Shown: positions 51,293 through 62,600 of the stretch, piece after piece
Layout of the letters: each line of letters starts with the position of its first letter
How positions within the stretch are numbered: the stretch's first letter is position 1
Assembly: GCF_017315705.1 (NCBI RefSeq)
Contig: NZ_JAFLRF010000007.1
Span: 188,178-252,177 of the forward strand
DNA from: Trinickia mobilis
Lineage (GTDB): Bacteria > Pseudomonadota > Gammaproteobacteria > Burkholderiales > Burkholderiaceae
DNA: 64,000 nt
Reading direction: 5' to 3'
The notes under the pieces: model-generated
The model's database searches: none
What the model saw: only the letters and a program-made list of their open reading frames with translations
What the model was told of the DNA's origin: nothing
Program-made: the position numbers and the translations under genes

Positions 51293-53389
51293 TCAACCGT
51301 TGAAGCCCCGGCCCGCTTTCGCCAGCTCGGCGACAAGCGGCGCGATCTGCCACGCGTCGCCGTTCTGTTGCGACGCGTAGCGGGCCATCGCGCGCTCGAC
51401 GTTATAGAGGCCGACCGTGTCCGCATACAGCATCGGGCCGCCGCGCCAAAGCGGAAAGCCATAGCCGGTCAGATAGACCATGTCGATGTCGGACGCTTTC
51501 GACGCGATCCCTTCTGCCAGAATCTTCGCGCCTTCGTTGACGAGCGCGAACACGAGCCGCTCGACGATCTCGTCGTCGCCGATCTTGCGCCGCGCACTGC
51601 CGATCTCGTTCGAATACGCGACGACCATCTCGTCGACGAGCGCCGACGGGCGCGCCTTGCGCTCGCCCGTCACATAGTCGTACCAGCCGCCGCCCGTCTT
51701 CTGCCCGAAGCGGCCGGTTTCGCAGAGACGGTCGGCGATCTTCGAATAGTGCAGGTCCGGCTGTTCCTGATAGCGGCGCTTGCGGATCGCCCAGCCGATG
51801 TCGTTGCCCGCGAGGTCGCTCATCCGGAACGGTCCCATCGCGAAGCCGAAGCGCTCGATCGCGCCGTCGATCTGCGCGGGCAGCGCGCCTTCTTCGAGCA
51901 TGAAGAGCGCCTGACGCAAGTACTGCTCGATCATCCGGTTGCCGATGAAGCCGTCGCAAACGCCCGACACGACCGCCGTCTTCTTGATCTGCTTGGCGAC
52001 CTGCATGACGGTGGCGAGGACGTCCTTCGCAGTCTCTTTGCCGCGCACGACTTCGAGCAGCTTCATGACATTGGCCGGGCTGAAGAAGTGCATGCCGACG
52101 ACATCGCCGGGACGCCGAGTGAACGCCGCGATCCTGTTCAAATCGAGCGTAGACGTGTTCGACGCGAGGATCGCGCCGGGCTTCGCGACGCCGTCGAGAC
52201 GCCGGAACACCTGCTCTTTCACGCCAAGCTCCTCGAACACCGCTTCGACGATCAGATCGGCACTGGCGAGATCGTCGTAGGCGAGCGTCGGCTTGATCAG
52301 CGACATGCGCGTCTCGAGCGCTTCCTGGGTCAGCTTGCCCTTCTTGACGGTCGTTTCGTAGTTCTTGCGAATCGTCGCGAGGCCGCGCTCGAGCGCTTCC
52401 TGCTTCGTCTCCAACAGCGTGACCGGCAGCCCCGCGTTCACGAAGTTCATCGCGATGCCGCCGCCCATCGTGCCCGCACCGATCACGGCGACCTGCCTGA
52501 TCGCGCGCACGGCGGTGTCCGCAGGAACGTCGGGAATCTTGCTCGCGGCCCGCTCGCCGAAGAACGCGTGACGCAAGGCGCGGCTTTCAGGCGTCTGCAC
52601 GAGCGCAAGGAAGCATTCGCGCTCGAATGCGAGGCCGTGATCGAAGCCCTTGAGCACGCCCGCCTCGATGGCGTCGATGCATTTGCCCGGCGCGGGGAAA
52701 TGCTCGGTGAGCGCCGCGACGCTGTTGCGCGCGTACTGGATGAAGCCTGCGGCATTCTCATGGGCAATCTTGCGATCGGAGAGACGCGGATGCGTGCCGC
52801 CGGCGCCCATGCCCTTTTCCGCCGCGCGGCGCGCAAACGCGAGCGCGGCTTCGAGCACGCCGCCGTCGGCCATTTCGTCGAACAGACCGCTTTGCGCGAG
52901 CTTCTCCGACATCACCGGCGTGCCCGACACGATCATGTTCAGCGCGGCCTCGAGCCCGATCGCGCGCGGCAGGCGCTGCGTGCCGCCCGCGCCGGGCAAG
53001 AGACCCAGCTTCACTTCGGGCAGCGCGATTTGCGCGCCCGGCACGGCCACGCGGTAATGCGCACCGAGCGCCAGCTCGAGCCCGCCGCCCATCGCCACGC
53101 TGTGAATCGCCGCGACCACCGGTTTGGCGCTCGCTTCGAGGGCGCGGATCACCGTCGCGAGGGTCGGCTCCTGAATCGCTTTCGGGGTGTTGAATTCGGT
53201 GATGTCCGCGCCGCCCGAAAACGCCTTGCCGGCGCCCGTCAGCACGATTGCGACGACGGCGGGATCGCGCTCGGCGCGCGCGAGGCCATCCATGATGCCG
53301 GTGCGCGTGGCGAGGCCGAGTGCGTTTACAGGGGGATTGTTCAGCGTGATGACGGCAACGCCGTCGCGTGTCGTGTAGTCCACTGCCAT
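51293..53389 (-). CDS. fadB: Fatty acid oxidation multifunctional enzyme (enoyl-CoA hydratase / 3-hydroxyacyl-CoA dehydrogenase)
   Basis: 698 residues. The N-terminal crotonase domain (about 1-190) has [27 protein letters not shown] and [23 protein letters not shown] with the catalytic Glu. The NAD-binding domain starts near residue 295 ([21 protein letters not shown]), with [17 protein letters not shown] and two C-terminal helical domains ([12 protein letters not shown]). It performs the middle two steps of beta-oxidation. A TetR-type palindrome lies 85 bp upstream of the start codon. Confidence 0.92.
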   Translation of the reverse strand: MAVDYTTRDGVAVITLNNPPVNALGLATRTGIMDGLARAERDPAVVAIVLTGAGKAFSGGADITEFNTPKAIQEPTLATVIRALEASAKPVVAAIHSVAMGGGLELALGAHYRVAVPGAQIALPEVKLGLLPGAGGTQRLPRAIGLEAALNMIVSGTPVMSEKLAQSGLFDEMADGGVLEAALAFARRAAEKGMGAGGTHPRLSDRKIAHENAAGFIQYARNSVAALTEHFPAPGKCIDAIEAGVLKGFDHGLAFERECFLALVQTPESRALRHAFFGERAASKIPDVPADTAVRAIRQVAVIGAGTMGGGIAMNFVNAGLPVTLLETKQEALERGLATIRKNYETTVKKGKLTQEALETRMSLIKPTLAYDDLASADLIVEAVFEELGVKEQVFRRLDGVAKPGAILASNTSTLDLNRIAAFTRRPGDVVGMHFFSPANVMKLLEVVRGKETAKDVLATVMQVAKQIKKTAVVSGVCDGFIGNRMIEQYLRQALFMLEEGALPAQIDGAIERFGFAMGPFRMSDLAGNDIGWAIRKRRYQEQPDLHYSKIADRLCETGRFGQKTGGGWYDYVTGERKARPSALVDEMVVAYSNEIGSARRKIGDDEIVERLVFALVNEGAKILAEGIASKASDIDMVYLTGYGFPLWRGGPMLYADTVGLYNVERAMARYASQQNGDAWQIAPLVAELAKAGRGFNG

Positions 53390-53473
53390 CTGTCTGCCTC
53401 CAGCGTTGCATGGGACCGGGCGCGCGGATCATTGTCCGCGTACCGGCGAGTGGAAGCTAGAATACACAAAAAC

Positions 53474-53485
53474 GAACGATCGTTC
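53474..53485. promoter_or_regulatory. GAACGATCGTTC palindrome upstream of fadB
   Basis: A perfect 12-bp palindrome, flanked by AAAAC and AATTTG in an otherwise GC-rich spacer. Its distance to the fadB start (85 bp) and its form suit a TetR-family operator such as those that sense acyl-CoA in betaproteobacteria. No regulator gene lies in the window. Confidence 0.5.
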
Positions 53486-53583
53486 AATTTGTGTCAACAT
53501 CGGCTCGTTGCAGAGATTGCATGCGGTCCTTGCATCGAGCGCATGGTGTTTGCGGGCGCGGCGAACACCTGTCGCAAGCGCGC

Positions 53584-55230
53584 CTAGGCCGCGCCAGCAA
53601 TCTCAGCCGGCAGCACGTGATCGCGGAACATCTCACGCAGCTTGAGCTTCTGCAGCTTGCCCGTCGCCGTGTGCGGCAGTTGCTCGACGAACACGACGTC
53701 GTCCGGAATCCACCATTTCGCGACCTTGCCTTCGTAGAAGGCGAGCAGTGCCTCCCGCGTCACGTTCTCGCCCTCGCGCTTCACCACGACGAGCAGCGGC
53801 CGCTCGGTCCACTTCGGATGCGCGCACGCAATGCAGGCCGCCTCGGCCACGGCCGGATGCGCGATCGCAACGTTCTCCACGTCGATCGAGCTGATCCACT
53901 CGCCGCCGGATTTGATGACGTCCTTGCTGCGGTCGGTGATGTGGAGAAAGCCGTCGCGGTCGATGGTCGCGACATCGCCGGTCGGGAACCAGCCGTCGAC
54001 GAGCGGCGACGCTTCGCTGCGGAAATAACGATCGATCACCCACGGGCCGCGCACGTGGAGGTCGCCGAAGGCGACCCCGTCACGCGGCAGTTCCTGCCCG
54101 TCAGCGCCGACGATTTTCATATCGACGCCGCAAATCACCGCGCCCTGCTTTTCCATCAGTTGCCGCCGCTCCTCGAGCGGCCGCTGCGACTGCTCCCAAT
54201 TCAACCGCACGAGCGTGCCGAGCGGCGACATCTCGGTCATGCCCCATGCGTGTATCACGCGCACGCCGTAGACGTCCTCGAACTCGCGCAGCATCGCGGG
54301 CGGACAGGCGGAGCCGCCGATCACCGTGCGCTCGAGCGTCGAAAAACGCTTACCGGTCTCGCGCACGTACTGCAGCAGGCACATCCAGACGGTCGGCACG
54401 CCCGCCGAAAACGTGACGCGCTCGGTTTCCATCAGGTCGTGGAGCGATTTGCCGTCGAGATCCTTGCCCGGCAAGACGAGCTTCGCGCCGGTCAGCGCCA
54501 CCGCGTGCGGGATGCCCCACGCGTTCACATGGAACATCGGCACGACGGGCAGCACGGCATCGCGCGCGGACAGCCCCAGCGCATCGGGCAGCGACGCGCC
54601 GTACGCGTGCAGCACCGACGAGCGATGCGAATACAGCGCGCCCTTCGGATTGCCGGTAGTGCCCGACGTGTAGCAAAGATTCGATGCGCAGCGTTCGTCG
54701 AGCACGGGCCATTCGAAATCGCCGTCTTCGGCCGCGAGCAGCGTTTCGTAGCTGAGAACGGGTGTGGCAAGCGCCGGGATGTGCGCCTCGTCGGCCAGCG
54801 CGATCCAGCCCTTCACCTTCGGGCATTGCGGCGCGACGACGTCGACGAGCGCCGCGAACGTCGTGTCGAACAGGACATAGCTGTCGTCGGCGTGATTGAT
54901 GATGAAGGCGATCTGCTCGGGAAAAAGACGTGGATTGATCGTGTGGCACACCGCACCGAAGCCGGTCACGCCGTAGTACGCCTCGAGATGGCGGTAGCCG
55001 TTCCAGGCCAGCGTGCCGATGCGCTCGCCCGGGCTCACGCCGAGCCGGATCAGCGCTTGCGCAAGCTGCTTCGCGCGCTTTTCGCAATCGCGGTACGTGT
55101 AGCGATGGATGTCGCCCTCGACGCGCCGCGACACGATCTCCGTATCGCCCGCGTATCTTGCAGCATGCCTCACTAGCGACGACACGTTGAGCGGCACGTC
55201 CATCATCTGACCCAGCAACGGCGTTGTCAT
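53584..55230 (-). CDS. Long- or medium-chain acyl-CoA synthetase
   Basis: 548 residues of the ANL adenylate-forming superfamily. The phosphate-binding P-loop is [11 protein letters not shown], then the A5-type [11 protein letters not shown], the [12 protein letters not shown] motif and the C-terminal catalytic Lys in [13 protein letters not shown]. It activates a fatty acid as acyl-AMP and then acyl-CoA. ATG 55230 follows GAGGAGACGAACGG; the 28-codon upstream extension is unlikely. It lies 194 bp upstream of fadB on the same strand. Confidence 0.9.
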   Translation of the reverse strand: MTTPLLGQMMDVPLNVSSLVRHAARYAGDTEIVSRRVEGDIHRYTYRDCEKRAKQLAQALIRLGVSPGERIGTLAWNGYRHLEAYYGVTGFGAVCHTINPRLFPEQIAFIINHADDSYVLFDTTFAALVDVVAPQCPKVKGWIALADEAHIPALATPVLSYETLLAAEDGDFEWPVLDERCASNLCYTSGTTGNPKGALYSHRSSVLHAYGASLPDALGLSARDAVLPVVPMFHVNAWGIPHAVALTGAKLVLPGKDLDGKSLHDLMETERVTFSAGVPTVWMCLLQYVRETGKRFSTLERTVIGGSACPPAMLREFEDVYGVRVIHAWGMTEMSPLGTLVRLNWEQSQRPLEERRQLMEKQGAVICGVDMKIVGADGQELPRDGVAFGDLHVRGPWVIDRYFRSEASPLVDGWFPTGDVATIDRDGFLHITDRSKDVIKSGGEWISSIDVENVAIAHPAVAEAACIACAHPKWTERPLLVVVKREGENVTREALLAFYEGKVAKWWIPDDVVFVEQLPHTATGKLQKLKLREMFRDHVLPAEIAGAA

Positions 55231-55437
55231 ATCCGTTCGTCTCCTCGTTATTGATCGGGCCACGGCCGCTCGATGCAATGAGAGGCCCTGCTGCGGACAC
55301 CGGGCACGGCACATGCGCCGAAGGCGGCGGCGCTGGAAGCCCGCCGCCTGCAGATCGCCCGCCGGCGTGCTGGCGGCCGCCTCCAGCGCGCCGGCGGGCG
55401 CGGACTTACAATATCGGCTAATTCCGAGGCGCTCAAC

Positions 55438-56994
55438 ATGTCGTTTTCCCCAAGCAGTACCGAGCTGTCGGAGCGGATGTCGTCGGTCGCGGACGCGATC
55501 GGCAACACGCGCGACGGCTCGTTCGCCCAGCTCGGCACCGCCTTCCTGACCCGCCTGCCGGCGGCACCGCTCACCGCGCCCTATGTGGTCGGCTTCTCGG
55601 CCGACGCCGCGCGCATGCTCGGCTTCGATCCGTCGGTCGCCAACGACCCCGCGTTCGCCGATTTCTTCTGCGGCAACACCACGCGCGAGTGGCCGTCGCA
55701 GGCGCTGCCTTACGCCTCCGTCTATTCAGGGCACCAGTTCGGCGTCTGGGCCGGCCAGCTCGGCGACGGACGCGCGCTCGGGCTCGGCGAAGTCGAGCGC
55801 GGCGGCGAGCGCTACGAACTGCAGTTGAAAGGCAGCGGACGCACGCCCTATTCGCGCATGGGCGACGGGCGCGCGGTATTGCGCTCGTCGATTCGCGAAT
55901 TCCTCTGCTCGGAGGCGATGCACCATCTCGGCATACCGACGACGCGCGCACTCTGCGTGATCGGCTCCGACCAGCCGGTGCGCCGCGAGGAGATCGAGAC
56001 GGCGGCGGTCGTCACGCGCGTCGCGCCGAGCTTCGTTCGCTTCGGCCATTTCGAGCACTTCTATTCGAACGATCGCGCCGATGCGCTGCAGGCGCTCGCC
56101 GATCACGTGATCGACCGCTTCTTTCCGCAATGCCGCGAGGCGGACGACCCCTACCTCGCGCTCCTGAGCGAAAGCGTTTTGCGTACCGCAGATCTGATCG
56201 CGCAATGGCAGGCGGTCGGCTTTTGTCACGGCGTGATGAACACGGACAACATGTCGATTCTCGGCGTCACGATCGACTACGGTCCGTTCGGCTTCATCGA
56301 CGGGTTCGACGCGAACCACATCTGCAATCACTCCGACACCTCCGGCCGTTACGCGTACCGGATGCAGCCGCAGATCGCGTATTGGAACTGCTTCTGCCTC
56401 GCGCAGGCGCTGCTGCCGCTCTTCGGCGCGCGCTACGACGAAGCGGCGCGCGGCGAGCGCTCGGTCGAAGACGCGCAGCGCGTGCTCGAAGGGTACAAGG
56501 ATCGCTTCGCCCCGGCGCTCGAGCAGCGCTTGCGCGCCAAGCTCGGCCTCGAGACCGAGCGGCCCGGTGACGATGCGCTCGCCAACAAGCTGCTCGAAAT
56601 CATGCACGCGAACCGCGCGGACTTCACACTGACGTTCCGCCATCTGTCGCGCATGTCGAAACACGATGCGAGCGGCGACGCGGCGGCGCGCGACCTGTTC
56701 CTCGACCGCGCCGCATTCGATCTCTGGGCGAACGACTATCGCGCGCGGCTGTCCGGCGAAACACGCGGCGACGCCGCGCGGCGCGAAGCAATGAACCGCG
56801 TGAATCCGAAGTACGTGCTGCGCAATCACCTTGCCGAGACGGCGATCCGACGCGCGAAGGAAAAGGACTTTTCGGAGGTCGAGCGGCTCGCGGCCGTGCT
56901 GCGCCATCCGTTCGACGAACAACCGGACAACGAGGCCTACGCCGCGTTGCCACCCGACTGGGCCGGCTCGCTCGAGGTCAGTTGCTCGTCATGA
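55438..56994 (+). CDS. selO: Protein adenylyltransferase SelO (YdiU)
   Basis: 518 residues, a pseudokinase-fold AMPylator. Hallmarks are the Gly-rich [57 protein letters not shown] (with Lys131) and [25 protein letters not shown]. It transfers AMP to Ser, Thr or Tyr of target proteins under oxidative stress. The C-terminus ends SCSS: the Cys takes the place of the selenocysteine in eukaryotic SelO. It is divergent from the acyl-CoA synthetase gene, with a 207-bp spacer. Confidence 0.93.
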   Translation: MSFSPSSTELSERMSSVADAIGNTRDGSFAQLGTAFLTRLPAAPLTAPYVVGFSADAARMLGFDPSVANDPAFADFFCGNTTREWPSQALPYASVYSGHQFGVWAGQLGDGRALGLGEVERGGERYELQLKGSGRTPYSRMGDGRAVLRSSIREFLCSEAMHHLGIPTTRALCVIGSDQPVRREEIETAAVVTRVAPSFVRFGHFEHFYSNDRADALQALADHVIDRFFPQCREADDPYLALLSESVLRTADLIAQWQAVGFCHGVMNTDNMSILGVTIDYGPFGFIDGFDANHICNHSDTSGRYAYRMQPQIAYWNCFCLAQALLPLFGARYDEAARGERSVEDAQRVLEGYKDRFAPALEQRLRAKLGLETERPGDDALANKLLEIMHANRADFTLTFRHLSRMSKHDASGDAAARDLFLDRAAFDLWANDYRARLSGETRGDAARREAMNRVNPKYVLRNHLAETAIRRAKEKDFSEVERLAAVLRHPFDEQPDNEAYAALPPDWAGSLEVSCSS

Positions 56995-57000
56995 TGCCTC

Positions 57001-57110
57001 TTGTCCCCAATCCCCCAAGGGGACTTCCTGCGGGGCGGGGGACTTCCTGCGCCCCGAAGGAAGTGGCCTTGGGCCGCGGGACGGGGGACTTCCTTCGGGG
57101 CGCCGGACAG
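57001..57110. repeat. Cluster of three partial dispersed GC-rich repeats
   Basis: One full copy of the element seen at 92-122 (57012-57037) is followed by two shortened copies with GGGGGACTTCC (about 57037-57062 and 57082-57104). The copies occur in both orientations. They lie just after the selO stop codon and may end or stabilise its transcript. Confidence 0.6.
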
Positions 57111-57252
57111 CCCCAAGCGACGCGCCCCCGCAACCGGAATCGAAACCGAATTTCCAGCTGACACGTACATACGAACTTGACTTGGCGCCGCATCGCAGGG
57201 CCGTTTCCTGACGCCCCACCGCGACGCCTCATCCCACGGAGACAACCCGACC

Positions 57253-57681
57253 ATGAACCGCCCCCTCGACGACGATCAGGCCAAGCAACCGCATCAGGCG
57301 CAAAAAACCGACGCCGAATACCGCAGCCAGCTCTCCGACATCGAATACCAGGTGACCCGCCACGCCCACACCGAACATCCGTTTACCGGCCGCTACTGGG
57401 ACCACTGGGACCGCGGCATCTACGACTGCGTCTGCTGCGGCACGCCGCTCTTCGAATCGGACACCAAGTTCGACGCCGGCTGCGGCTGGCCAAGCTACTT
57501 CAAGCCGATCAACGGCGAAGTGATCGAAGAACTCACCGACCGCTCGCACGGCATGCTGCGCATCGAAGTCCGCTGCAAGCACTGCGGCGCGCATCTCGGC
57601 CATGTTTTCGAGGACGGTCCCGCCCCGACCGGCCTTCGGTACTGCATCAACTCGGCTGCGCTACAATTCGACCCCAAGTAA
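57253..57681 (+). CDS. msrB: Peptide-methionine (R)-S-oxide reductase
   Basis: 142 residues. Two zinc-binding CXXC pairs ([11 protein letters not shown] and [14 protein letters not shown]) and the catalytic Cys in [11 protein letters not shown] define MsrB. It repairs methionine-R-sulfoxide in oxidised proteins, using thioredoxin. The early part has GCGWPSYF, another family mark. ATG 57253 follows GGAGACAACCCGACC, and it is 183 bp before yciB. Confidence 0.95.
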   Translation: MNRPLDDDQAKQPHQAQKTDAEYRSQLSDIEYQVTRHAHTEHPFTGRYWDHWDRGIYDCVCCGTPLFESDTKFDAGCGWPSYFKPINGEVIEELTDRSHGMLRIEVRCKHCGAHLGHVFEDGPAPTGLRYCINSAALQFDPK

Positions 57682-57864
57682 CGTAGCGCGCCCGGTTCGG
57701 CGGCCGGCGGACAGAGGGCCCCGCGCCGCTCGATCCCGCCGTTCGAAAGACACGCGGCAGCGGATGCCGGCACGAACGCTGCCGCCTTTGCCGAGGCTAC
57801 GCCCCAAGGTCCTCCGCGGTGCTTGCTTGGAAGCAAGCGCCGCTCATCGACGTTCCGACTATCA

Positions 57865-58395
57865 ATGAAATTTCTGTTCGATCTGTTCCCGATCATCCTG
57901 TTTTTCGTCGCGTTCAAGCTGTGGGGGATCTTCACCGCCACCGCCGTGGCGATCGTCGCCACGTTGCTCCAGGTGGCGTGGGTCGCGTTCCGGCACCGCA
58001 AGGTGGACACGATGCTTTGGGTGAGCCTGGGCGTGATCGTCGTGTTCGGCGGCGCGACGCTCGTGCTTCACAACCAGAAATTCATCCAATGGAAGCCGAC
58101 CGCGCTCTATTGGCTCTTCGCGGCCGGCTTGATCGTCGCGCGCTTCGCGTTCCAGAAGAACCTGATCGAGAAGATGATGGGCAAGCAGCTCAAGCTGCCC
58201 GGCGAGGTCTGGGACAAGCTTAACGTTGCGTGGGCGCTCTTCTTCGTCGCGCTCGGCGTGGCGAACCTGTATGTCGTCGCCAATTTCACCGAATCGCAGT
58301 GGGTCAACTTCAAGCTGTTCGGCACGACGGGCGCGATGGTCGTGTTCATCGTCGCGCAGAGCCTGTGGCTCGCGAAGTATTTGAAGGAAGAGTGA
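57865..58395 (+). CDS. yciB: Inner-membrane septation protein A
   Basis: 176 residues with five predicted transmembrane helices ([16 protein letters not shown] at the N-terminus, [21 protein letters not shown] near the C-terminus). [19 protein letters not shown] and [26 protein letters not shown] match YciB/IspZ, which helps in cell division and envelope synthesis. ATG 57865 gives the family N-terminus [10 protein letters not shown]. It is followed after three bases by bolA. Confidence 0.93.
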   Translation: MKFLFDLFPIILFFVAFKLWGIFTATAVAIVATLLQVAWVAFRHRKVDTMLWVSLGVIVVFGGATLVLHNQKFIQWKPTALYWLFAAGLIVARFAFQKNLIEKMMGKQLKLPGEVWDKLNVAWALFFVALGVANLYVVANFTESQWVNFKLFGTTGAMVVFIVAQSLWLAKYLKEE

Positions 58396-58398
58396 CCG

Positions 58399-58710
58399 AT
58401 GAGCGACTTTCTGAACGCGACGCCCGCCGAGCGCATCGCGCTAATCGAAACGACATTGACGGCCGCCCTCGCGCCGGATTCCATCAGCGTGCGCGATGAC
58501 AGCGCGCAGCACGCCGGCCACGCGGGAGCCTCGGCCGGCGGCCACTACACGGTGACGATCGTCGCGGCGGCGTTTGCCGGCAAAGCCCGCGTGGCGCGGC
58601 ACCGCATGGTGTATGATGCGCTGGCCGATGCCATGCAGCGCGGCATCCATGCGCTTGCCATCATGGCTTACACGCCCGAGGAATTTGCAACGCGGTCCTC
58701 GACGCCGTAG
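58399..58710 (+). CDS. BolA-family protein
   Basis: 103 residues, class II KH-like fold. It carries a central HYTVTIVAAAFAGKARVARHRMVYDALADAMQRGIHALAIMAYTPEEF, where the His and the C-terminal segment are used for Fe-S binding with monothiol glutaredoxin. An insert of Ala/Gly/His lies before the beta hairpin. It starts three bases after yciB, so the two are probably cotranscribed. Which of the BolA subtypes it is cannot be told. Confidence 0.88.
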   Translation: MSDFLNATPAERIALIETTLTAALAPDSISVRDDSAQHAGHAGASAGGHYTVTIVAAAFAGKARVARHRMVYDALADAMQRGIHALAIMAYTPEEFATRSSTP

Positions 58711-58767
58711 ATGCCGTCCCCGATATTGCTCGCTCAGTCGCCCCATTAGGAACGTTAGGAACTTCCG

Positions 58768-59547
58768 ATGACCTTGAAGAAATCCCAGCTCTGGGTACTG
58801 CTTGCCGCCTTCGCGGCTGCACCAGCTTTCGCACAGAATATCGCCGTCGTAAACGGCACGCCGATCCCCAAATCGCGCGCCGATGCGCTCGTCAGCCAGC
58901 TCGTGAAGCAGGGCCAGCAAGACTCGCCGCAGCTGCAGCAGGCCGTGCGCGAGGAACTGGTCAACCGCGAAATCCTGATGCAGGAAGCGATCCGCGAAGG
59001 CGTTCCGGCACAACCGGACGTCAAGGCGCAAGTGGCGGTTGCCCAGCAGACGGTCGTGCTGCGCGCGCTGATCGAGAAATTCGTGAAGGACAACCAGCCA
59101 AGCGACGCGGAAGTCAAAACACGCTATGACGATCTCGTGAAGCAAGCCGGGGGCCGCGAATATCATCTGCACCACATCCTCGTCGACAACGAGCAGCAAG
59201 CGCAGGACCTGATCGCGAAGATCAAGGCCGGCGCGAGCTTCGAGGACCTCGCGAAGCAATATTCGAAGGACCCGGGCTCGGGCAAGAACGGCGGCGACCT
59301 CGACTGGGCGAACCCGAATTCCTACGTGCCGGAATTCGCGGCCGCGGCGGAAAAGCTGCAAAAAGGCCAGATGACCGACCAGCCGGTGCACACGCAGTTC
59401 GGCTGGCACATCATCCGAGTCGACGACATTCGCGACATCGCTCCGCCGCCGCTCGATTCGGTCAAGACACAAATCGTCCAGCAGATTCAGCAGGAAAAGC
59501 TGCAAGCGTTCGAAGAAGGCCTGCGCAAGCAGGCGAAGATTCAGTAG
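58768..59547 (+). CDS. Periplasmic peptidyl-prolyl isomerase (parvulin type)
   Basis: 259 residues: a signal peptide (AAPAFA-QN), a helical N-terminal chaperone region (SRADALVSQLVKQGQQ), and a PpiC-type parvulin domain (YHLHHILVDNEQQAQDLIAKI, FEDLAKQYSKDPGSGKNGGDLDWANP, FGWHIIRVDD). A short charged C-terminal helix follows. It speeds proline isomerisation in envelope proteins. It follows bolA by 57 bp and ends before a strong bidirectional terminator. Confidence 0.92.
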   Translation: MTLKKSQLWVLLAAFAAAPAFAQNIAVVNGTPIPKSRADALVSQLVKQGQQDSPQLQQAVREELVNREILMQEAIREGVPAQPDVKAQVAVAQQTVVLRALIEKFVKDNQPSDAEVKTRYDDLVKQAGGREYHLHHILVDNEQQAQDLIAKIKAGASFEDLAKQYSKDPGSGKNGGDLDWANPNSYVPEFAAAAEKLQKGQMTDQPVHTQFGWHIIRVDDIRDIAPPPLDSVKTQIVQQIQQEKLQAFEEGLRKQAKIQ

Positions 59548-59564
59548 CGCACGTTGCTTGGATT

Positions 59565-59595
59565 AAAAAAATGCCACCCGAGGGTGGCATTTTTT
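59565..59595. terminator. Bidirectional terminator between ppiC-like and purL genes
   Basis: ATGCCACCC and GGGTGGCAT form a 9-bp perfect stem with a two-base loop (GA), flanked by seven A before and six T after. It suits both the plus-strand isomerase transcript and the convergent purL transcript. Confidence 0.9.
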
Positions 59596-59607
59596 ATGTC
59601 GGCCGGC

Positions 59608-59630
59608 GTAAGTGCTTCAGCACTTACTCG
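59608..59630. repeat. Small hairpin repeat (GTAAGTGCT type)
   Basis: GTAAGTGCT and AGCACTTAC form a 9-bp perfect hairpin with a two-base loop, followed by TCGGGCCC. It shares ACTCGGG and its layout with the elements at 29709 and 50392. It lies between the terminator and the end of purL. Confidence 0.5.
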
Positions 59631-59643
59631 GGCCCTACACCCC

Positions 59644-62600
59644 TCATCCGATCCAGCGGCGCGCGTTCTGGAACGCTCGCATCCACGGGCTCGCATCGCC
59701 CCAGCCTTCCGGATGCCAGCTCATCTGCAGCGTGCGATGCACGCGCTCCATATGCGGCATCAGCACGCTGAAGCGGCCGTCCGGCGTCGTTACCGACGTA
59801 ATGCCTGCCGGCGACCCATTCGGATTGAACGGATAGCGTTCGGTCGCTTGGCCGCGATGGTCGATAAAGCGCATCGCGACGTCGACGCGCGCCGCATCGC
59901 CCTGCTGCGAGAAGTCGGCGAAGCCTTCGCCGTGCGCGATCGCGACCGGTATGCGCGAGCCTTCCATTCCGGCAAAGAAAATCGACGGCGATTTCTGGAC
60001 TTCGACGAACGAGAAGCGCGCCTCGAACTGCTCGGATTTGTTGCGCGTGAACTTCGGCCACGCTTCTGCGCCCGGGATGATCGACGCGAGGCTGCTCATC
60101 ATCTGGCAGCCGTTGCAGATGCCGAGCGCGAACGTGTCCTTGCGGTCGAAGAAGGCGGCGAACATGTCCGCGAGCATCGGGTTGAAGCGGATCGTCTTCG
60201 CCCAGCCCTCGCCCGCACCCAGCACGTCGCCGTACGAGAAGCCGCCGCACGCAACCGCGCCAGCGAAGTCGGCGAGCGTCGCGCGGCCCGACAGCAGGTC
60301 GCTCATGTGCACGTCGTGCGCGTCGAAGCCGGCGCGGTCGAACGCGTACGCCGCCTCCAGGTGCGAGTTCACGCCTTGCTCACGCAGGATCGCCACGCGG
60401 GGGCGTGCGCCCTTGCTGACGCCCCGAAGGAAGTCCCCTTGGGGGACATACGGCGCCGCGACGTCGTCGCTCACGTCGAACGTGAGATGCGGCGAAATGC
60501 CGGGGTCGTCCGCTTCGAGCAACGCGTCGTATTCCGAGTCGGCGCATGCGGGGTTGTCGCGCAGGCGTGCAATGCGCCAGCTCACCTCGCTCCACGCGCG
60601 ATGTAGTTCCGTGCGCGGCGCTTCGTAGATCTTCTTTGCGTCGCGGTAGATTTCGATCGCATCACGCTCGTTCAGCTTGCCGATCACGTGCGAGCAGGCG
60701 CCCAAGCCGTGCTTGCGCAGCACACCGAGCACCGCGTCGCGGTCCGCTGCGCGCACCTGGACGACTGCCCCCAGCTCCTCGCAGAAGAGCGCGCGGATCG
60801 TCAGGTCTTCACGGCGGCCGCTCGTCTGCTTAGCCCAGTCTTTCGCGTCGCCGTAGTCGAACTCGTGCTGCGAATCGAGCGTGAGCATGTCGACGTTGAG
60901 CGACACGCCGACGTGCCCCGCAAACGCCATCTCGCAGACCGTCGCCCACAGGCCGCCGTCCGAACGGTCGTGATAGGCGAGCAGCTTGCCATCCGCGTTG
61001 AGCGCCTGGATCGCGGCAAAGAAGCGCTTGAGGTCCTCGGGATCGTCGACATCCGGCACGCTGTCGCCGACCTGCTGCGTCACCTGCGCGAGAATGCTGC
61101 CGCCCAAGCGATGCTTGCCGCGGCCGAGGTCGATCGCGATCAGCGTCGTATCGCCTGCTTCGCTCGCGCGCTGCAATTGCGGCGTCAAATGACGGCGGAC
61201 GTCCTCCACCGGCGCGAACGCGGAGATGATCAGCGACACGGGCGCGACGACCTCTTTCGCGACGCCGCGATCGTCCCACTTCGTCTTCATCGACAGCGAA
61301 TCCTTGCCGACCGGAATGCTGATGCCGAGCGCCGGGCACAGCTCCATGCCGATCGCCTTGACTGTGTCGAAGAGCGCGGCGTCTTCGCCGGCGCTGCCGC
61401 ACGCGGCCATCCAGTTCGCCGACAGCTTCAGCTTGTCGAGCGAAGCGATCGGCGCCGACGCGATGTTCGTCACCGCCTCGCCGATCGCCATGCGGCCCGA
61501 CGCCGGCGCGTCGATGACCGCGAGCGGCGTGCGCTCGGCCATCGTCATCGCTTCGCCGCGGAAACCGGCATAGTCGGCGGCCGTGATCGCGCAATCCGCA
61601 ACCGGCACCTGCCACGGGCCGACCATCTGGTCGCGTGCGGTCGTGCCGCCGACCGAACGGTCGCCGATCGTGATCAGGAACGACTTGCTCGCGACGGTCG
61701 GGTGCTTCAACACAGAAACCGCGAGTTCCGCCAGCGCGAGGCCCGTCACGTCAACCGGCTCACGCTCGGCCACGACGCGCGTCACATCGCGATGCATACG
61801 CGGCGGCTTGCCGAGCAGCACGTCCATCGGCATGTCGACGGGTTCCTGCTTGCCCTCGGCGCCGGCATCGATCAATTGCAACCGCTGCGCGTCGGTCGCG
61901 ACGCCCACGACCGCCAGCGGGCAGCGCTCGCGCTCGCAAATCGCTTCGAACATCGGCAGATCGGCGGGCGCAATCGCGAGCACGTAGCGCTCTTGCGCTT
62001 CGTTCGACCAGATCTCGCGCGGCGACAAACCGCTCTCTTCCAACTGAACCTTGCGCAACTCGAAGCGCGCGCCCTTGTTGGCCCCGTCGACGAGTTCCGG
62101 GAACGCGTTCGACAGGCCGCCCGCGCCGACGTCGTGGATGCTCAGAATCGGATTCTTGTCGCCGAGTTGCCAGCACGAGTTGATCACCTCCTGCGCGCGC
62201 CGCTCGATTTCCGGGTTGCCGCGCTGGACCGAATCGAAGTCGAGTTCGGCGGTGTTCGCGCCGGTCGCCATCGAGCTCGCGGCGCCGCCGCCCATGCCGA
62301 TGCGCATTCCGGGGCCGCCGATCTGGATCAAGAGCGAGCCGGCCGGCAGGTCGTGCTTGTGCGTGTGCTGGTCGGAGATATTGCCGATGCCGCCCGCGAT
62401 CATGATCGGCTTGTGATAGCCGCGCACCTGGCCGCCGACGTTCTGTTCGTAGACGCGGAAATAGCCGCCGAGATTCGGCCGGCCGAATTCGTTGTTGAAC
62501 GCGGCGCCGCCGAGCGGGCCGTCGATCATGATTTGCAGCGGCGATGCGATGCGATCCGGGCGGCCATACGCGTCGTGCTGGTCCGAAGGATTGCGCTGCG

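Noticed and set aside
51233-53587. 784-codon plus-strand open frame
   Set aside because: It lies opposite the FadB-type gene, has composition typical of antisense frames in GC-rich DNA, and shows no domain.
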